Of a DNA stretch of 64,000 nucleotides, positions 27,990 to 36,601 are shown in pieces. Positions within the stretch are counted from its first letter, which is position 1. Each line of letters begins with the position of its first letter. Location: positions 255,496-319,495 of the forward strand of contig NZ_JTDB02000008.1 in the NCBI RefSeq assembly GCF_000785435.2, read 5' to 3'. Both the position numbers and the translations under genes were made by a program. The DNA comes from Paraburkholderia sacchari (GTDB lineage Bacteria > Pseudomonadota > Gammaproteobacteria > Burkholderiales > Burkholderiaceae). The notes beneath the pieces are model-generated. The model did not search any database, was not told where the DNA came from, and saw nothing but the letters and a program-made list of their open reading frames with translations.

Positions 27990-28481
27990 GTGGGCCATCC
28001 CTCGTTCACGGATATCAAACCGTTGTGGAGCCTGGTCGATCCTCTCAGTGTTGAGGACGCGGCGGCGTTGATCGCCGGATATGATTCGCACTCCATCGAC
28101 GATAGCCGGCGGCTCTTCAGGAATCGGGAAACAAATTGAACCGACAGCCATGGCATTACATCGGTGCATACAGCGCAGACGGCGCTGGAGAATGCCGTGA
28201 TGGCCGGACATCTGAAGGCGACGATACGGCGCGCGGCGTGGGAGCGGGGATGGGACGAAGAGCCCGGGGAGGGGGAAGCGTATGCTCAGAGGGTCACGAT
28301 AAGAGACGACGATGCGGCGGACGCCTGGGGCATTGCCGAGCCCCAGGCGCTTCGAAGGCATCGCACGATCATCTATCGCGTCGCGCCGGACTGGAAGCTG
28401 AGGCCCGCGCGGACTTTTCTGGTAGCGGCTGAGTTTCAATCAACGAATCGAACGGGCCGCCAGCTATCCTGCGGGCGATAA
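27990..28481 (+). pseudogene. island gene of unknown function split by an in-frame TGA
   Basis: From GTG 27990 (preceded by GGGAGG) the frame reads HPSFTDIKPLWSLVDPLSVE for 49 residues, then hits TGA at 28137-28139. The same frame continues with TDSHGITSVHTAQTALENAV and IRDDDAADAWGIAEP to the TAA at 28481. Both halves look like one protein of a Burkholderia accessory family that I recall with the order PLWSLADPLTVEQAA then a VQTAY-type helix. The natural reading is a nonsense mutation. The downstream half alone could start at ATG 28203. Function is unknown. Confidence 0.65.
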
Positions 28482-28583
28482 CTCTGCCCCGGCAGCGGAG
28501 CACATTTGCGGGCGCTCAATATCCAGACCTCGTTTTGCAAATTGGCTCGCGAATGCAGAGTACGCTGAAAGCCCGAAAAGAGG

Positions 28584-29594
28584 ATGGGTGACGGACTGAC
28601 GATGTGGAATACCCTCTCTGTGCCGCTCGAAAACGGATGGCAATGCGCGCTCATTCCGGGGCCGCAGTATTACGAGCTGACGGCTTGGGGGCGCGGCTAC
28701 TGCAATCTGTCGGCTCGCGCGCTGTACCCAAATGCTGGCCGGGACAATTCTGCTTATTCGTGGAATGCGCGGCCCTCGAGTGAAGTGGACAAGAGCGAGT
28801 TGTGGGAGAAAGACCGGCTCAAGCAACTCGCGGATGACCGGGCGGGCTTTGCACATCATTTCCGCCCGGATTGGGATTTGCGCACGATTACCGGCGCAAA
28901 GGCGCTGCACGATGTTCAGACGTTTGTCCGTGACACCCTGACGCTGGCCCACTGGAAACTGCCAACCGATAACGCGAGCGTCCGGGAACTGCTGTGCGCT
29001 GCGGTGGCATCCGGCCAGCTTGTGCCGGTCGTGAATCGCGAATACTGGGGCGTGCCGCGCGTCGCGCCACCAGCCTTCGCGCCGCAGCGCTGGCCCGCGA
29101 CGAGTGGCGGTGGCGGATACCCGCCCAAGGTTTACACCTCCTTCGAATTCGAAGCGCTCAAGCGGGCCAACGGCGAGCTTCCCCCATTGGGCGCTGGGGT
29201 CGTGAATGCAACGCTCAATACGCAGCCCAATCTTGGTGTACCGGCCAGGGGTGACGATGGTTTTGGCTTGCCCGGTTTCATTGAATCAGCGGTGGGCGCT
29301 TTGCTCGGCGGCGGGGACGATACGCCGGACCTTGCCGAAAGCATGACCGATGATTCGACACCGCTTGGCGATGCAGAGCCGTTCGAGTATTCCGACGCTT
29401 CAACGGACAGTGATAGTGTGTTGGCGATGGCGGCGCGTGGCGTAAGTGAGGCAGACGAAGCCGAATGCATCTCACAATATGAGCGGGATTTGGATTTGTG
29501 TGACGCTCTCGGAGGCCCGATGGGCGGTGCACGCGGAATCGCATTGTGTAAGCAAAACGCGTTTCAGAATTACCAACAATGCAGAGGTTATTGA
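28584..29594 (+). CDS. candidate polymorphic-toxin-like protein with a four-cysteine C-terminus
   Basis: This 336-residue protein has no signal peptide or membrane segment. Residues 1-175 form a Trp/Tyr-rich region with WELDKDRLKQLADDR-like helices (observed: SELWEKDRLKQLADDRAGFA). A Gly/Pro linker (SGGGGYPPKVY) leads to YEFEALKRANGELPP-like sequence (observed SFEFEALKRANGELPP). The last 45 residues hold C295, C306, C322 and C333, a symmetric CX10C pair. I recall similar Cys tails on Burkholderia secreted effectors with downstream immunity genes; that is recollection, not a search. ATG 28584 or 28602 could be the start. The next gene overlaps its stop codon. Confidence 0.6.
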   Translation: MGDGLTMWNTLSVPLENGWQCALIPGPQYYELTAWGRGYCNLSARALYPNAGRDNSAYSWNARPSSEVDKSELWEKDRLKQLADDRAGFAHHFRPDWDLRTITGAKALHDVQTFVRDTLTLAHWKLPTDNASVRELLCAAVASGQLVPVVNREYWGVPRVAPPAFAPQRWPATSGGGGYPPKVYTSFEFEALKRANGELPPLGAGVVNATLNTQPNLGVPARGDDGFGLPGFIESAVGALLGGGDDTPDLAESMTDDSTPLGDAEPFEYSDASTDSDSVLAMAARGVSEADEAECISQYERDLDLCDALGGPMGGARGIALCKQNAFQNYQQCRGY

Positions 29595-29854
29595 TGGCAA
29601 AGCATCCCCCTTACTCCGTTGTTTTGAGCTACTCCGAGGATCGCCAGCAATTGACGGTTCAAACTGTTGACCCCGCCAAGCTTGCGCCGCTAGTTGCCGG
29701 GAAAATCGAAATGCCGATTCTGTTCGATGAGCATGACTTTAAGCTTGATGATGAGTTTGCACGGCGGCTTGGCGTTGCCATGCTCAACCTGATAGCGCTC
29801 GGCCAGCCTGATATCAAACAATATATGTCGGTGACGCAGGAACCAAAGTCGTAA
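29594..29854 (+). CDS. small acidic protein, candidate immunity partner
   Basis: This 86-residue protein starts at ATG 29594 inside the TGATG that ends the upstream gene, so the two are translationally coupled. It has no signal peptide or membrane segment. The sequence (AKHPPYSVVLSYSEDRQQLT, then PILFDEHDFKLDDEFARRLG) looks like a mixed alpha/beta small domain. No family is recognised. Its position directly after the Cys-tailed protein makes an immunity role the best guess; coupling alone does not prove it. Confidence 0.65.
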   Translation: MAKHPPYSVVLSYSEDRQQLTVQTVDPAKLAPLVAGKIEMPILFDEHDFKLDDEFARRLGVAMLNLIALGQPDIKQYMSVTQEPKS

Positions 29855-29935
29855 CGGTTGTATTCACGGTCACGTATTTGAAAAAACCGGCGCCCGCGAG
29901 TCGGCTTTCTTGTACCTGCATTTCCTGGCGATTTC

Positions 29936-31020
29936 TCAATCGCTCGCCCATGCGCCGCACACATGCGTCGCCCACGCTTTCATCATTGGGCGGCGCTGTT
30001 CCAGAAGGTCTGTGCGATGGTAGGCCGCGTCAACCTTGTTCGCGACGGTATGGGCGAGCGTACGCTCGGCCAAGTCGCGAGCATAGCCGTGTTCGCTGGC
30101 CCAATCGCGAAACGAGCTTCTGAATCTGTGCAGCGTTGCGACGCGCCCCGGCGTATCGCTTTTTGCCTTCACGCGGCGCAGGAGCGCGGTAAGTGTCATA
30201 TCCGATAGCACCTTTCCGCGCGGCGACGGGAACACTAACGTTTCGTGCCGCTTCGCCTCCTTGAGCCGTTTGATGAGCGCAAGCGCCACCGACGAGAGCG
30301 GAACGCGATGCGGCTCTCCTGCCTTCATTCGTGAGCCGGAAATCGTCCACACGGCGGAGTCAAGGTCAAACTCACCCCACGTCACGCCGCGTACTTCACC
30401 GCTGCGCGCCGCCGTGAGGATCGCGAAAAGCAGGGCGGCGAGGGTGCTGTCTGCGGCTTCAATATCGCGAAGCTGCGCCTTCGCGAATTCAGGAAGATCG
30501 TTCCATGGCATTGCGGGCTGGTGTTCCTTCTTCGCATTCTGCTTCGGCAAAAGGTGATAGACCACGCTTGCCGGGTTAGCCGTGATATGGCCGTGCGCCC
30601 AGGCCCACTGCAAGACGGCGTGCATCCGCTGGCGGGTCCGGCTGGCGGTCTCGGCTTTCTCCAGCCAGATAGGCCGCAACACTTCGGCGCAGTCGGCGGG
30701 CGTAATCGCGTCTAGCGGCTTGTCGCCGATCTTCGGAAACACGTAGTTCTCCAGCGTCGAAATCCACTGCGCGGCGTGTTTCTCGTTCTTCCAGCCGGGC
30801 TTCAGTTCCTCATGAACCTTGCGCGCGGCTTTCCCGAACGTGAGCGCGGCGGCTGCCACGCTGGCGGCTTGCTGCGCGCGGTTGCGTTCTTCGATGGGTC
30901 TTTGCCGGCGTCGCGGCGCTTGCCCGTTATTGGACTGGTAAAGCGCAAAGTCCATTTTGACCCGCTCTTGCCTCGGGTGTAACCAGACGTTACGCGAGCG
31001 AACTCACGGTGGTTTTGTGC
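29936..31020 (-). pseudogene. tyrosine recombinase (P4-type integrase) pseudogene
   Basis: The intact 3' frame (29936-30955) keeps the core-binding and catalytic domains with R184, K211, H276-x-x-R279, H302 and Y312 (HRFRSSFRDW, LAHTVANKVDAAYHR). The N-terminal DUF4102 part is in another frame: KWTLRFTSPITGKRRDAG is read at about 30955-30910 and then GKDP, where the intact relatives I recall have about 25 further residues before GKDPIEERNR. So roughly 75 bp plus a frame change are missing at about 30900-30912, and the first 40 or so residues are not recognisable. It is unlikely to be active. Confidence 0.75.
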
Positions 31021-31106
31021 ATCAGTTATTACAATGTTGAAATATGTGGCCCGGGAGCCTGCGCTATATTGGCCCCAACAAAACATCAACCTCAAAAGGT
31101 GAGTTC

Positions 31107-31454
31107 ATGAAGTTCGCTCGTGTTGTTGCAGTGCTGGTCGCGGGCCTGGCTATCGGTGCATCGAGTACGGCTATGGCTGGCGTGAGCGTGGGCGTCAATA
31201 TCGGAATTCCGGCCCCGGTTTACGTCGCGCCGCAACCGGTCTACGTTCCGCCGCCTCCGCCCCCGGTGGTTTATCAGCCCGCGCCTGTCTATGCGGCGCC
31301 CCCGGCCGTCGTGGTCGGCTGGTACGGCAACCGCTATTGGGACGGTCGTCGCTACTGGGACCGCGACGACTGGTATCGCCATCACGGCGGTTACGACCAC
31401 GGCCGAGGTCACTATGACCGCGATCATGGCGGCCCTCCGGGGCATTGGCACTAA
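31107..31454 (+). CDS. small secreted protein, Pro/Tyr-rich with His/Asp/Arg-rich tail
   Basis: This 115-residue protein starts at ATG 31107 and has a standard signal peptide (MKFARVVAVLVAGLAIGASS, cleavage after AMA). The mature part begins with GVSVGVNIGIP, then a Pro/Val/Tyr-rich stretch (YVPPPPPPVVYQP) and WYGNRYWDGRRYWDRDDWYR, and ends with His/Gly/Asp/Arg repeats. It resembles the YXWXGRR/PXXX-type envelope proteins widespread in Burkholderia; function is unknown. TATATT at about 31064 could be its -10. Confidence 0.85.
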   Translation: MKFARVVAVLVAGLAIGASSTAMAGVSVGVNIGIPAPVYVAPQPVYVPPPPPPVVYQPAPVYAAPPAVVVGWYGNRYWDGRRYWDRDDWYRHHGGYDHGRGHYDRDHGGPPGHWH

Positions 31455-31498
31455 GCCAGTTCGTACGCGCCGTGATGGACCAGAACGAGGTCAAAAAT

Positions 31499-31524
31499 AA
31501 AAGCCGCCCGAGGGCGGCTTTTTA
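31499..31524. terminator. bidirectional rho-independent terminator
   Basis: AAGCCGCC and GGCGGCTT pair around CGAG, with TTTTT after it and AATAAA before it. It lies between the secreted-protein gene and the convergent fabI. Confidence 0.85.
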
Positions 31525-31574
31525 CTTGCTACGGTTGCCAGCGCAACGAGGTGCGGGCAGGGCCTGGCGGCACG

Positions 31575-32366
31575 TTATTCGCCGAGGCCCGCCATGCCGC
31601 CGACCACGGCGTTAAAGCCTGCGTCGACGTGAACGATTTCCGCCGTCACGCCGCCCGCCAGATCGGAGAGCAGGAACGCGGCCGTGTTGCCGACTTGCTC
31701 GATCGTTACGTTACGCTGCAGCGGCGCATTGTGCTCGACGAAGTCGAGGATCTTGCCGAAGCTCTTGATGCCGCTTGCCGCGAGCGTCTTGATCGGGCCG
31801 GCCGAGATGCCGTTCACGCGCACACCCTTGGCGCCGAGCGATACGGCGAGGTAGCGCACGCTCGCTTCGAGCGAGGCCTTCGCGAGCCCCATCGTGTTGT
31901 AGTTCGGGATCGCGCGCTCCGCGCCGAGATAGGTGAGCGTGAGGAGCGAGGCGTTGGCCGCGAGCATCGGTTGCGCGGCTTTGGCGAGCGCGGGGAAGCT
32001 GTAGGCCGAGATATCGTGGGCGATGCGGAAGTTCTCGCGCGTCATGCCGTCGAGAAAGTCGCCTGCGATGGCTTCGCGCGGTGCGAAGCCGATCGAGTGG
32101 ACGAGGCCGTCGAGCGTGCCCCAGTGCTGCTTGAGGTCCGTGAAGAGCGCTTCGATTTGCGCGTCGTCGGCCACATCGCAGGGGAAAATGAGGTTGCTGC
32201 CGAATTCCTGCGCGAATTCGGTAATGCGGTCCTTGAAGCGCTCGCCGACGTACGTGAACGCCAGTTCCGCGCCTTCGCGCTTGCATGCTTGCGCAATGCC
32301 ATACGCGATCGATCGGTTCGACAGCAGGCCGGTCAACAAAATGCGTTTGCCAGCGAGGAAGCCCAT
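31575..32366 (-). CDS. fabI: enoyl-[acyl-carrier-protein] reductase (NADH), FabI
   Basis: This 263-residue short-chain-dehydrogenase-type reductase does the last step of each fatty-acid elongation cycle and is the triclosan target in other species. The catalytic tyrosines and lysine are at Y146, Y156 and K163 (NYNTMGLAK), spaced exactly as in E. coli FabI. The NADH site is GLLSNRSIAYGIA and VHSIGFAPREAI is conserved. Length matches. It is divergent from the yej genes. Confidence 0.97.
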   Translation of the reverse strand: MGFLAGKRILLTGLLSNRSIAYGIAQACKREGAELAFTYVGERFKDRITEFAQEFGSNLIFPCDVADDAQIEALFTDLKQHWGTLDGLVHSIGFAPREAIAGDFLDGMTRENFRIAHDISAYSFPALAKAAQPMLAANASLLTLTYLGAERAIPNYNTMGLAKASLEASVRYLAVSLGAKGVRVNGISAGPIKTLAASGIKSFGKILDFVEHNAPLQRNVTIEQVGNTAAFLLSDLAGGVTAEIVHVDAGFNAVVGGMAGLGE

Positions 32367-32475
32367 GAATTCTCCTGAACAGGTTCAATGCACCGGGCGC
32401 CGGTAGAGGCGGCGCCGCGTGGTTTGGGTAGAATTCTCTCACAATTGACACGGCACCCCGGACAAATCCCTTTCT

Positions 32476-34422
32476 ATGACGACAGGAACGCGAGACAGGA
32501 GAGCGCGCACGGCGCGTGGGGCAACGGTTCCTGGCTGGAGTCCTGATCGGGGGGGCACGCGGCTGTGTACCGGTTGGGCTGGCCGGGCAAGCTGGCGCAT
32601 GCTGGCCGCCGCGCTCACGCTTGTATTTGCGGCCATGCCTTCGGCGCAAGCGGTCTACGCGATTGCGCAATACGGCGAGCCGAAGTACCCGCAGGATTTC
32701 AAGCACTTCGATTACGTGAACCCGGATGCGCCCAAGGGCGGCACCCTGGTGCTCGCGAACCCCGACCGGCTCACGAGCTTCGACAAGTTCAATCCGTTCA
32801 CGATGCGCGGCAACTCGGCGCCGGGCCTCGGCATGATTTTCGAGAGCCTGACGACGGGCAGCATGGACGAAGTGGCGTCGGCGTACGGCTTGCTCGCCGA
32901 CGATATCCGCATCGCGCCCGATCGCTTGTCGGTAACGTTTCATTTGAATCCGCGCGCGCATTTTTCGAACGGCGATCCGGTTACCGCGGCCGACGTCAAG
33001 TTCTCGCTCGACATGCTCAAGAGCCGTCAGGCGGCGCCGTCGATGCAGGCTTATTTCAGCGAAATCGTGCGCGCCGTGGTGGTGGACCCGGCCACAATCC
33101 GCTTCGAGTTCCACAGCAACAATCGCGAGTTGCCGCTCATCGCGGGCGGCATGCCGGTGTTCTCGCACAAATGGGGCTTGCATGCGGACGGCACGCGCAT
33201 CGCGTTCGACCAGATCGCGTTCGAAGAGCCGATCGGCAGCGGCCCGTACGTGATCGAGCGTTACTCGAACGGCCGCACGATCACGTACAAGCGCAATCCC
33301 GACTACTGGGGCAAGGACCTGCCTGTGCGCGTGGGAACCCACAACTTCGAGCGCATCGTCTACAAGCTCTATTCGGACGATGTCGCGCGCCTCGAGGCAT
33401 TCAAGGCGGGCGAGTATGACGCGCTCGTCGAATACGTGGCGCGCAACTGGGTGCGCCGCGACGTAGGCAAGAAGTTCGACAGCGGCGAACTCATCAAACG
33501 CGAGTTCCCCCAGCACAACGGCACCGGCATGCAAGGTTATGTGATCAACCTGCGCAAGCCGATGTTCCAGGACGTGCGCGTGCGCGAGGCGCTTGATCTC
33601 GCGCTCGACTTCCAGTGGCTCAATCGCATGCTGTTCTACAGCCAGTACAAACGCATCGACAGCTGGTTCGTGAACACGGATTTGCAGGCGAAGGGTTTGC
33701 CCACGCCAGGCGAACTCGCGCTGCTCGAGCCGTGGCGCAAGCAGCTCGATCCCTCTGTATTCGGTCCGCCGCCTGTGCAGCCGAGCACCAAGCCGCCCGG
33801 CTCGCAACGCGCGAATCTGCTCAAGGCGCGTGCGCTGCTCGCGCAGGCGGGTTGGACCTGGCGCGACGGCGCGCTGCGCAACGCGCAGGGGCAGCCGTTC
33901 GTGATCGAGGCGCTCGACGACACGAGCGCCGCCGCGCAATGGGCGCCGATCATGGCGCAGTACACGAAGGCGCTGGCGCGGCTCGGCATCCAGGTGAACT
34001 ATCGCTCGGTGGACTTCGCGCTTTATCAGAAGCGGCTCGATGCCTTCGACTTCGACATTACGACGATCAAGTTCCCCGACGTGCAGGTGCCGGGCGCCGA
34101 GCAAGTCGACCGCTTTGGCAGCAAGGCAGCCGACGAGCCCGGCTCGGGCAACCTGATCGGCCTGAAGTCGCCGGCCGTCGACGCGATCCTCAAGGCGTTG
34201 ATGCTCGCGCAAACGCGTGAGCAGTTGCTAGACGCCGCGCATGCGCTCGACCGGGTGCTGATGCACGGCTACTATGTCGTGCCGCAGTGGTACAGCGCGA
34301 CGCACCGCGTGGCGTACAAGAACACCTTGGCTTATCCGGCGAAGCTGCCGCTGTACTATGGCGCGGTCGACTGGATCATTTCGACGTGGTGGCTTGGCGG
34401 TGCGCACGCGCCGCAGCACTGA
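32476..34422 (+). CDS. yejA: periplasmic solute-binding protein of a peptide ABC importer (YejA-like)
   Basis: This 648-residue family 5 solute-binding protein begins the yejABEF run, which imports oligopeptides (and microcin C in E. coli). The signal region is WRMLAAALTLVFAAMPSAQA, near residues 41-60, after a long Arg-rich leader, so the true start may lie downstream; ATG 32599 or a nearby alternative codon are options. The mature start, IAQYGEPKYPQDFKHFDYVN, is the YejA signature. The interval from fabI is 109 bp and holds GTAGAATTCTCTCACAATTG, possibly two facing promoter elements. Confidence 0.92.
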   Translation: MTTGTRDRRARTARGATVPGWSPDRGGTRLCTGWAGRASWRMLAAALTLVFAAMPSAQAVYAIAQYGEPKYPQDFKHFDYVNPDAPKGGTLVLANPDRLTSFDKFNPFTMRGNSAPGLGMIFESLTTGSMDEVASAYGLLADDIRIAPDRLSVTFHLNPRAHFSNGDPVTAADVKFSLDMLKSRQAAPSMQAYFSEIVRAVVVDPATIRFEFHSNNRELPLIAGGMPVFSHKWGLHADGTRIAFDQIAFEEPIGSGPYVIERYSNGRTITYKRNPDYWGKDLPVRVGTHNFERIVYKLYSDDVARLEAFKAGEYDALVEYVARNWVRRDVGKKFDSGELIKREFPQHNGTGMQGYVINLRKPMFQDVRVREALDLALDFQWLNRMLFYSQYKRIDSWFVNTDLQAKGLPTPGELALLEPWRKQLDPSVFGPPPVQPSTKPPGSQRANLLKARALLAQAGWTWRDGALRNAQGQPFVIEALDDTSAAAQWAPIMAQYTKALARLGIQVNYRSVDFALYQKRLDAFDFDITTIKFPDVQVPGAEQVDRFGSKAADEPGSGNLIGLKSPAVDAILKALMLAQTREQLLDAAHALDRVLMHGYYVVPQWYSATHRVAYKNTLAYPAKLPLYYGAVDWIISTWWLGGAHAPQH

Positions 34423-34455
34423 GATGCCCGACCTTCCTTGCGGACACGAAAAATC

Positions 34456-35493
34456 ATGTGGAGCTACATCGTCAAACGCCTGTTGCTGATGATCCCGACG
34501 CTGCTCGGCGTGCTTACGCTGACGTTCGCGGTGATCCAGTTCGTGCCGGGCGGCCCCGTCGAGCAGGCGGTGCGCGAACTCAAGCGCGGCGCGGAGCAGG
34601 GCATGCCTTTCGGCATGCGCGCGCATTCGGGCGTGGACGCGCAGCAGATCGCGCAGCTCAAGCAGCTATACGGCTTCGATAAACCTCCGCTCCAGCGCTA
34701 TTTCCTGATGCTCGGCCGCTTTGCGCGCTTCGATCTGGGGCAGAGCTACTTTCGCCATCAGAGCGTGTGGTCGCTTATCATCTCCAAGCTGCCGGTGTCG
34801 ATCAGCATCGGCTTGTGGACCTTCTTTCTCACTTATTTGATATCGGTGCCGTTGGGCATTGCCAAGGCGGTGCGCAACGGCTCGCGTTTCGATCTCGTCA
34901 CGAGCCTCATCGTGCTGATCGGCTATGCAATACCGGGCTTCGTGCTGGGGGTGCTGCTGCTCGTGCTGTTTGGCGGCGGCACTTTCCTGCAACTCTTTCC
35001 GCTGCGCAATCTGACTTCCGACGACTGGGACACGCTCTCGCTCGGCGGCAAGATTCTCGACTACCTGTGGCACATCACGTTGCCGGTCACGGCCTCCGTC
35101 GTAGGGAGTTTCGCGGTCGTGACCATGCTCACGAAGAACGCGTTTCTCGAAGAGATCCGCCGCCAGTACGTGCTGACCGCGCGCGCGAAGGGCCTGTCCG
35201 AGCGCACCGTGCTGTGGAAGCACGTGTTTCGCAACGCGCTGTTGCCGCTCGTCGTCGGGTTTCCGGCTGCATTCATCGGCGCGTTCTTCACGGGCAGCCT
35301 GCTGATCGAAACGCTGTTTTCGCTCGACGGCCTCGGCCTGCTGTCCTACGAGTCGGTGGTGCGGCGCGACTATCCCGTCGTGCTCGGCACCCTCTATCTT
35401 TTCACGTTGATCGGACTCCTGACCAAGCTCATCTCCGATCTCTGCTACGTGTGGGTCGACCCCCGCATTCAATTCGAACAACTGGAGCGCTGA
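34456..35493 (+). CDS. yejB: ABC transporter permease YejB
   Basis: This 345-residue inner-membrane permease of the Dpp/Opp family starts MWSYIVKRLLLMIPTLLGVL. Hydrophobic segments lie at about 10-30, 120-150, 160-185, 235-255, 290-315 and 325-345. The EAA loop reads ARAKGLSERTVLWKHVFRNALLP. ATG 34456 is the conserved start; it follows yejA by 33 bp. It pairs with YejE to form the channel. Confidence 0.95.
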   Translation: MWSYIVKRLLLMIPTLLGVLTLTFAVIQFVPGGPVEQAVRELKRGAEQGMPFGMRAHSGVDAQQIAQLKQLYGFDKPPLQRYFLMLGRFARFDLGQSYFRHQSVWSLIISKLPVSISIGLWTFFLTYLISVPLGIAKAVRNGSRFDLVTSLIVLIGYAIPGFVLGVLLLVLFGGGTFLQLFPLRNLTSDDWDTLSLGGKILDYLWHITLPVTASVVGSFAVVTMLTKNAFLEEIRRQYVLTARAKGLSERTVLWKHVFRNALLPLVVGFPAAFIGAFFTGSLLIETLFSLDGLGLLSYESVVRRDYPVVLGTLYLFTLIGLLTKLISDLCYVWVDPRIQFEQLER

Positions 35494-35494
35494 G

Positions 35495-36601
35495 TTGAAC
35501 CGAACCCGCGCCGGCGCCGAACCCGAACTGCGCACCGAAAGCGTACGCGCTTTCAAATCGCCCACACCCGCGCGCCGGGTGTGGCTGCGCTTCAAGCAGC
35601 AGCGCCTCGGCTACTGGAGCCTGATCGTTTTCGTGATCGCGTTCGCAGCGAGTCTCGCGGGCCCGCTCTGGTGCAACGACAAGCCGCTCGTGGTGCGCTA
35701 CGACGGACATCTCTATTTCCCGCTCTTCAAGTCGTATCCGGAGACGACCTTCGGAGGAGATTTCCCGACGTCCGCCGATTACCTCGACCCGTACATTCGC
35801 CACCGCTTCGACGCGCCCGGTAACTTCGCAATCTATCCGCCGAATCCGTACTACTACGACACGCTCAATTATTTTTCGAAGGTGCCGAATCCGGCGCCGC
35901 CGTCACGCGATAACTGGCTCGGCACGGATGCGAGCGGGCGCGATCTGTTCGCGCGGCTGCTGTATGGGTTTCGCGTTTCGGTGGAGTTCGCGCTCGTGCT
36001 GACCGCCATCGGCACGCTGCTCGGCGTGCTGGCGGGGGCGATCCAGGGCTACTTCGGCGGGCGCGTCGACATTGTCGGGCAGCGCCTGATCGAGATCTGG
36101 AGCGCGATGCCCGAGCTCTATCTGCTCATCATCTTCGCGTCGATCTTCGAGCCGGGCTTCATCCTGCTGATCGTGCTGCTCTCGCTGTTCGGCTGGATCG
36201 GGCTTTCCGACTACGTGCGCGCCGAGTTCCTGCGCAATCGCAATCAGGATTACGTGGTCGCCGCGCGCGCCATGGGGCTCTCGAACTGGCAGATCATCTG
36301 GCGCCACGTGTTGCCCAACAGCCTCACGCCCGTCATCACGTTCTTGCCGTTTCGTATGAGCGGTTCGATCCTCGCGCTCACGAGTCTCGACTTTCTAGGC
36401 TTGGGCGTGCCGCCGCCGACGCCGAGCCTTGGCGAATTGCTCGCGCAAGGTAAAGGCAATCTCGACGCATGGTGGATCTCGATGTCGACGTTCGGCGTGC
36501 TGGTCGTCACCTTGCTGCTGCTCACGTTCATGGGCGACGCGCTGCGCAATGCGCTCGACACGCGCATCTCCGACGCGATGAAGGCCGGAGGCAACCAGTG
36601 A
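35495..36601 (+). CDS. yejE: ABC transporter permease YejE
   Basis: This 368-residue permease starts at TTG 35495, one base after the YejB stop. Residues 40-60 are the first membrane helix. A long periplasmic stretch (residues 60-135, including DPYIRHRFDAPGNFAIYPPN) precedes NWLGTDASGRDLFARLLYGFR. The EAA-type loop reads AARAMGLSNWQIIWRHVLPN. This long first loop is a normal YejE trait. It overlaps yejF by four bases. Confidence 0.95.
   Translation: MNRTRAGAEPELRTESVRAFKSPTPARRVWLRFKQQRLGYWSLIVFVIAFAASLAGPLWCNDKPLVVRYDGHLYFPLFKSYPETTFGGDFPTSADYLDPYIRHRFDAPGNFAIYPPNPYYYDTLNYFSKVPNPAPPSRDNWLGTDASGRDLFARLLYGFRVSVEFALVLTAIGTLLGVLAGAIQGYFGGRVDIVGQRLIEIWSAMPELYLLIIFASIFEPGFILLIVLLSLFGWIGLSDYVRAEFLRNRNQDYVVAARAMGLSNWQIIWRHVLPNSLTPVITFLPFRMSGSILALTSLDFLGLGVPPPTPSLGELLAQGKGNLDAWWISMSTFGVLVVTLLLLTFMGDALRNALDTRISDAMKAGGNQ

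Larger units (their letters stand above)
27760..31030. mobile_element. decayed genomic island remnant downstream of tRNA-Ser
   Basis: The segment from the tRNA-Ser 3' end to about 31030 carries a gene broken by a stop, a candidate toxin/immunity pair and a tyrosine integrase pseudogene, with visibly more AT-rich coding than its neighbours. Integration beside tRNA-Ser is a common pattern. I found no second copy of the tRNA 3' end near 31.0 kb, so the right boundary is set only by the end of integrase-like sequence. The integrase lies at the far end from the tRNA, which is not the usual layout, so the element may be a fusion or deletion product. Confidence 0.6.

Noticed and set aside
28137..28139. 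Selenocysteine insertion at the in-frame TGA
   Set aside because: No SECIS-like hairpin directly after the codon is evident and the protein is not a known selenoprotein type; a nonsense change is simpler.
27893..28439. Minus-strand open frame over the pseudogene
   Set aside because: Antisense to the better-supported frame, which has a Shine-Dalgarno and conserved-looking pattern.
31711..34212. A long antisense open frame of more than 800 codons across fabI and yejA on the minus strand
   Set aside because: It overlaps recognised genes and has no family sequence; long antisense frames are a GC-skew artefact in high-GC DNA.
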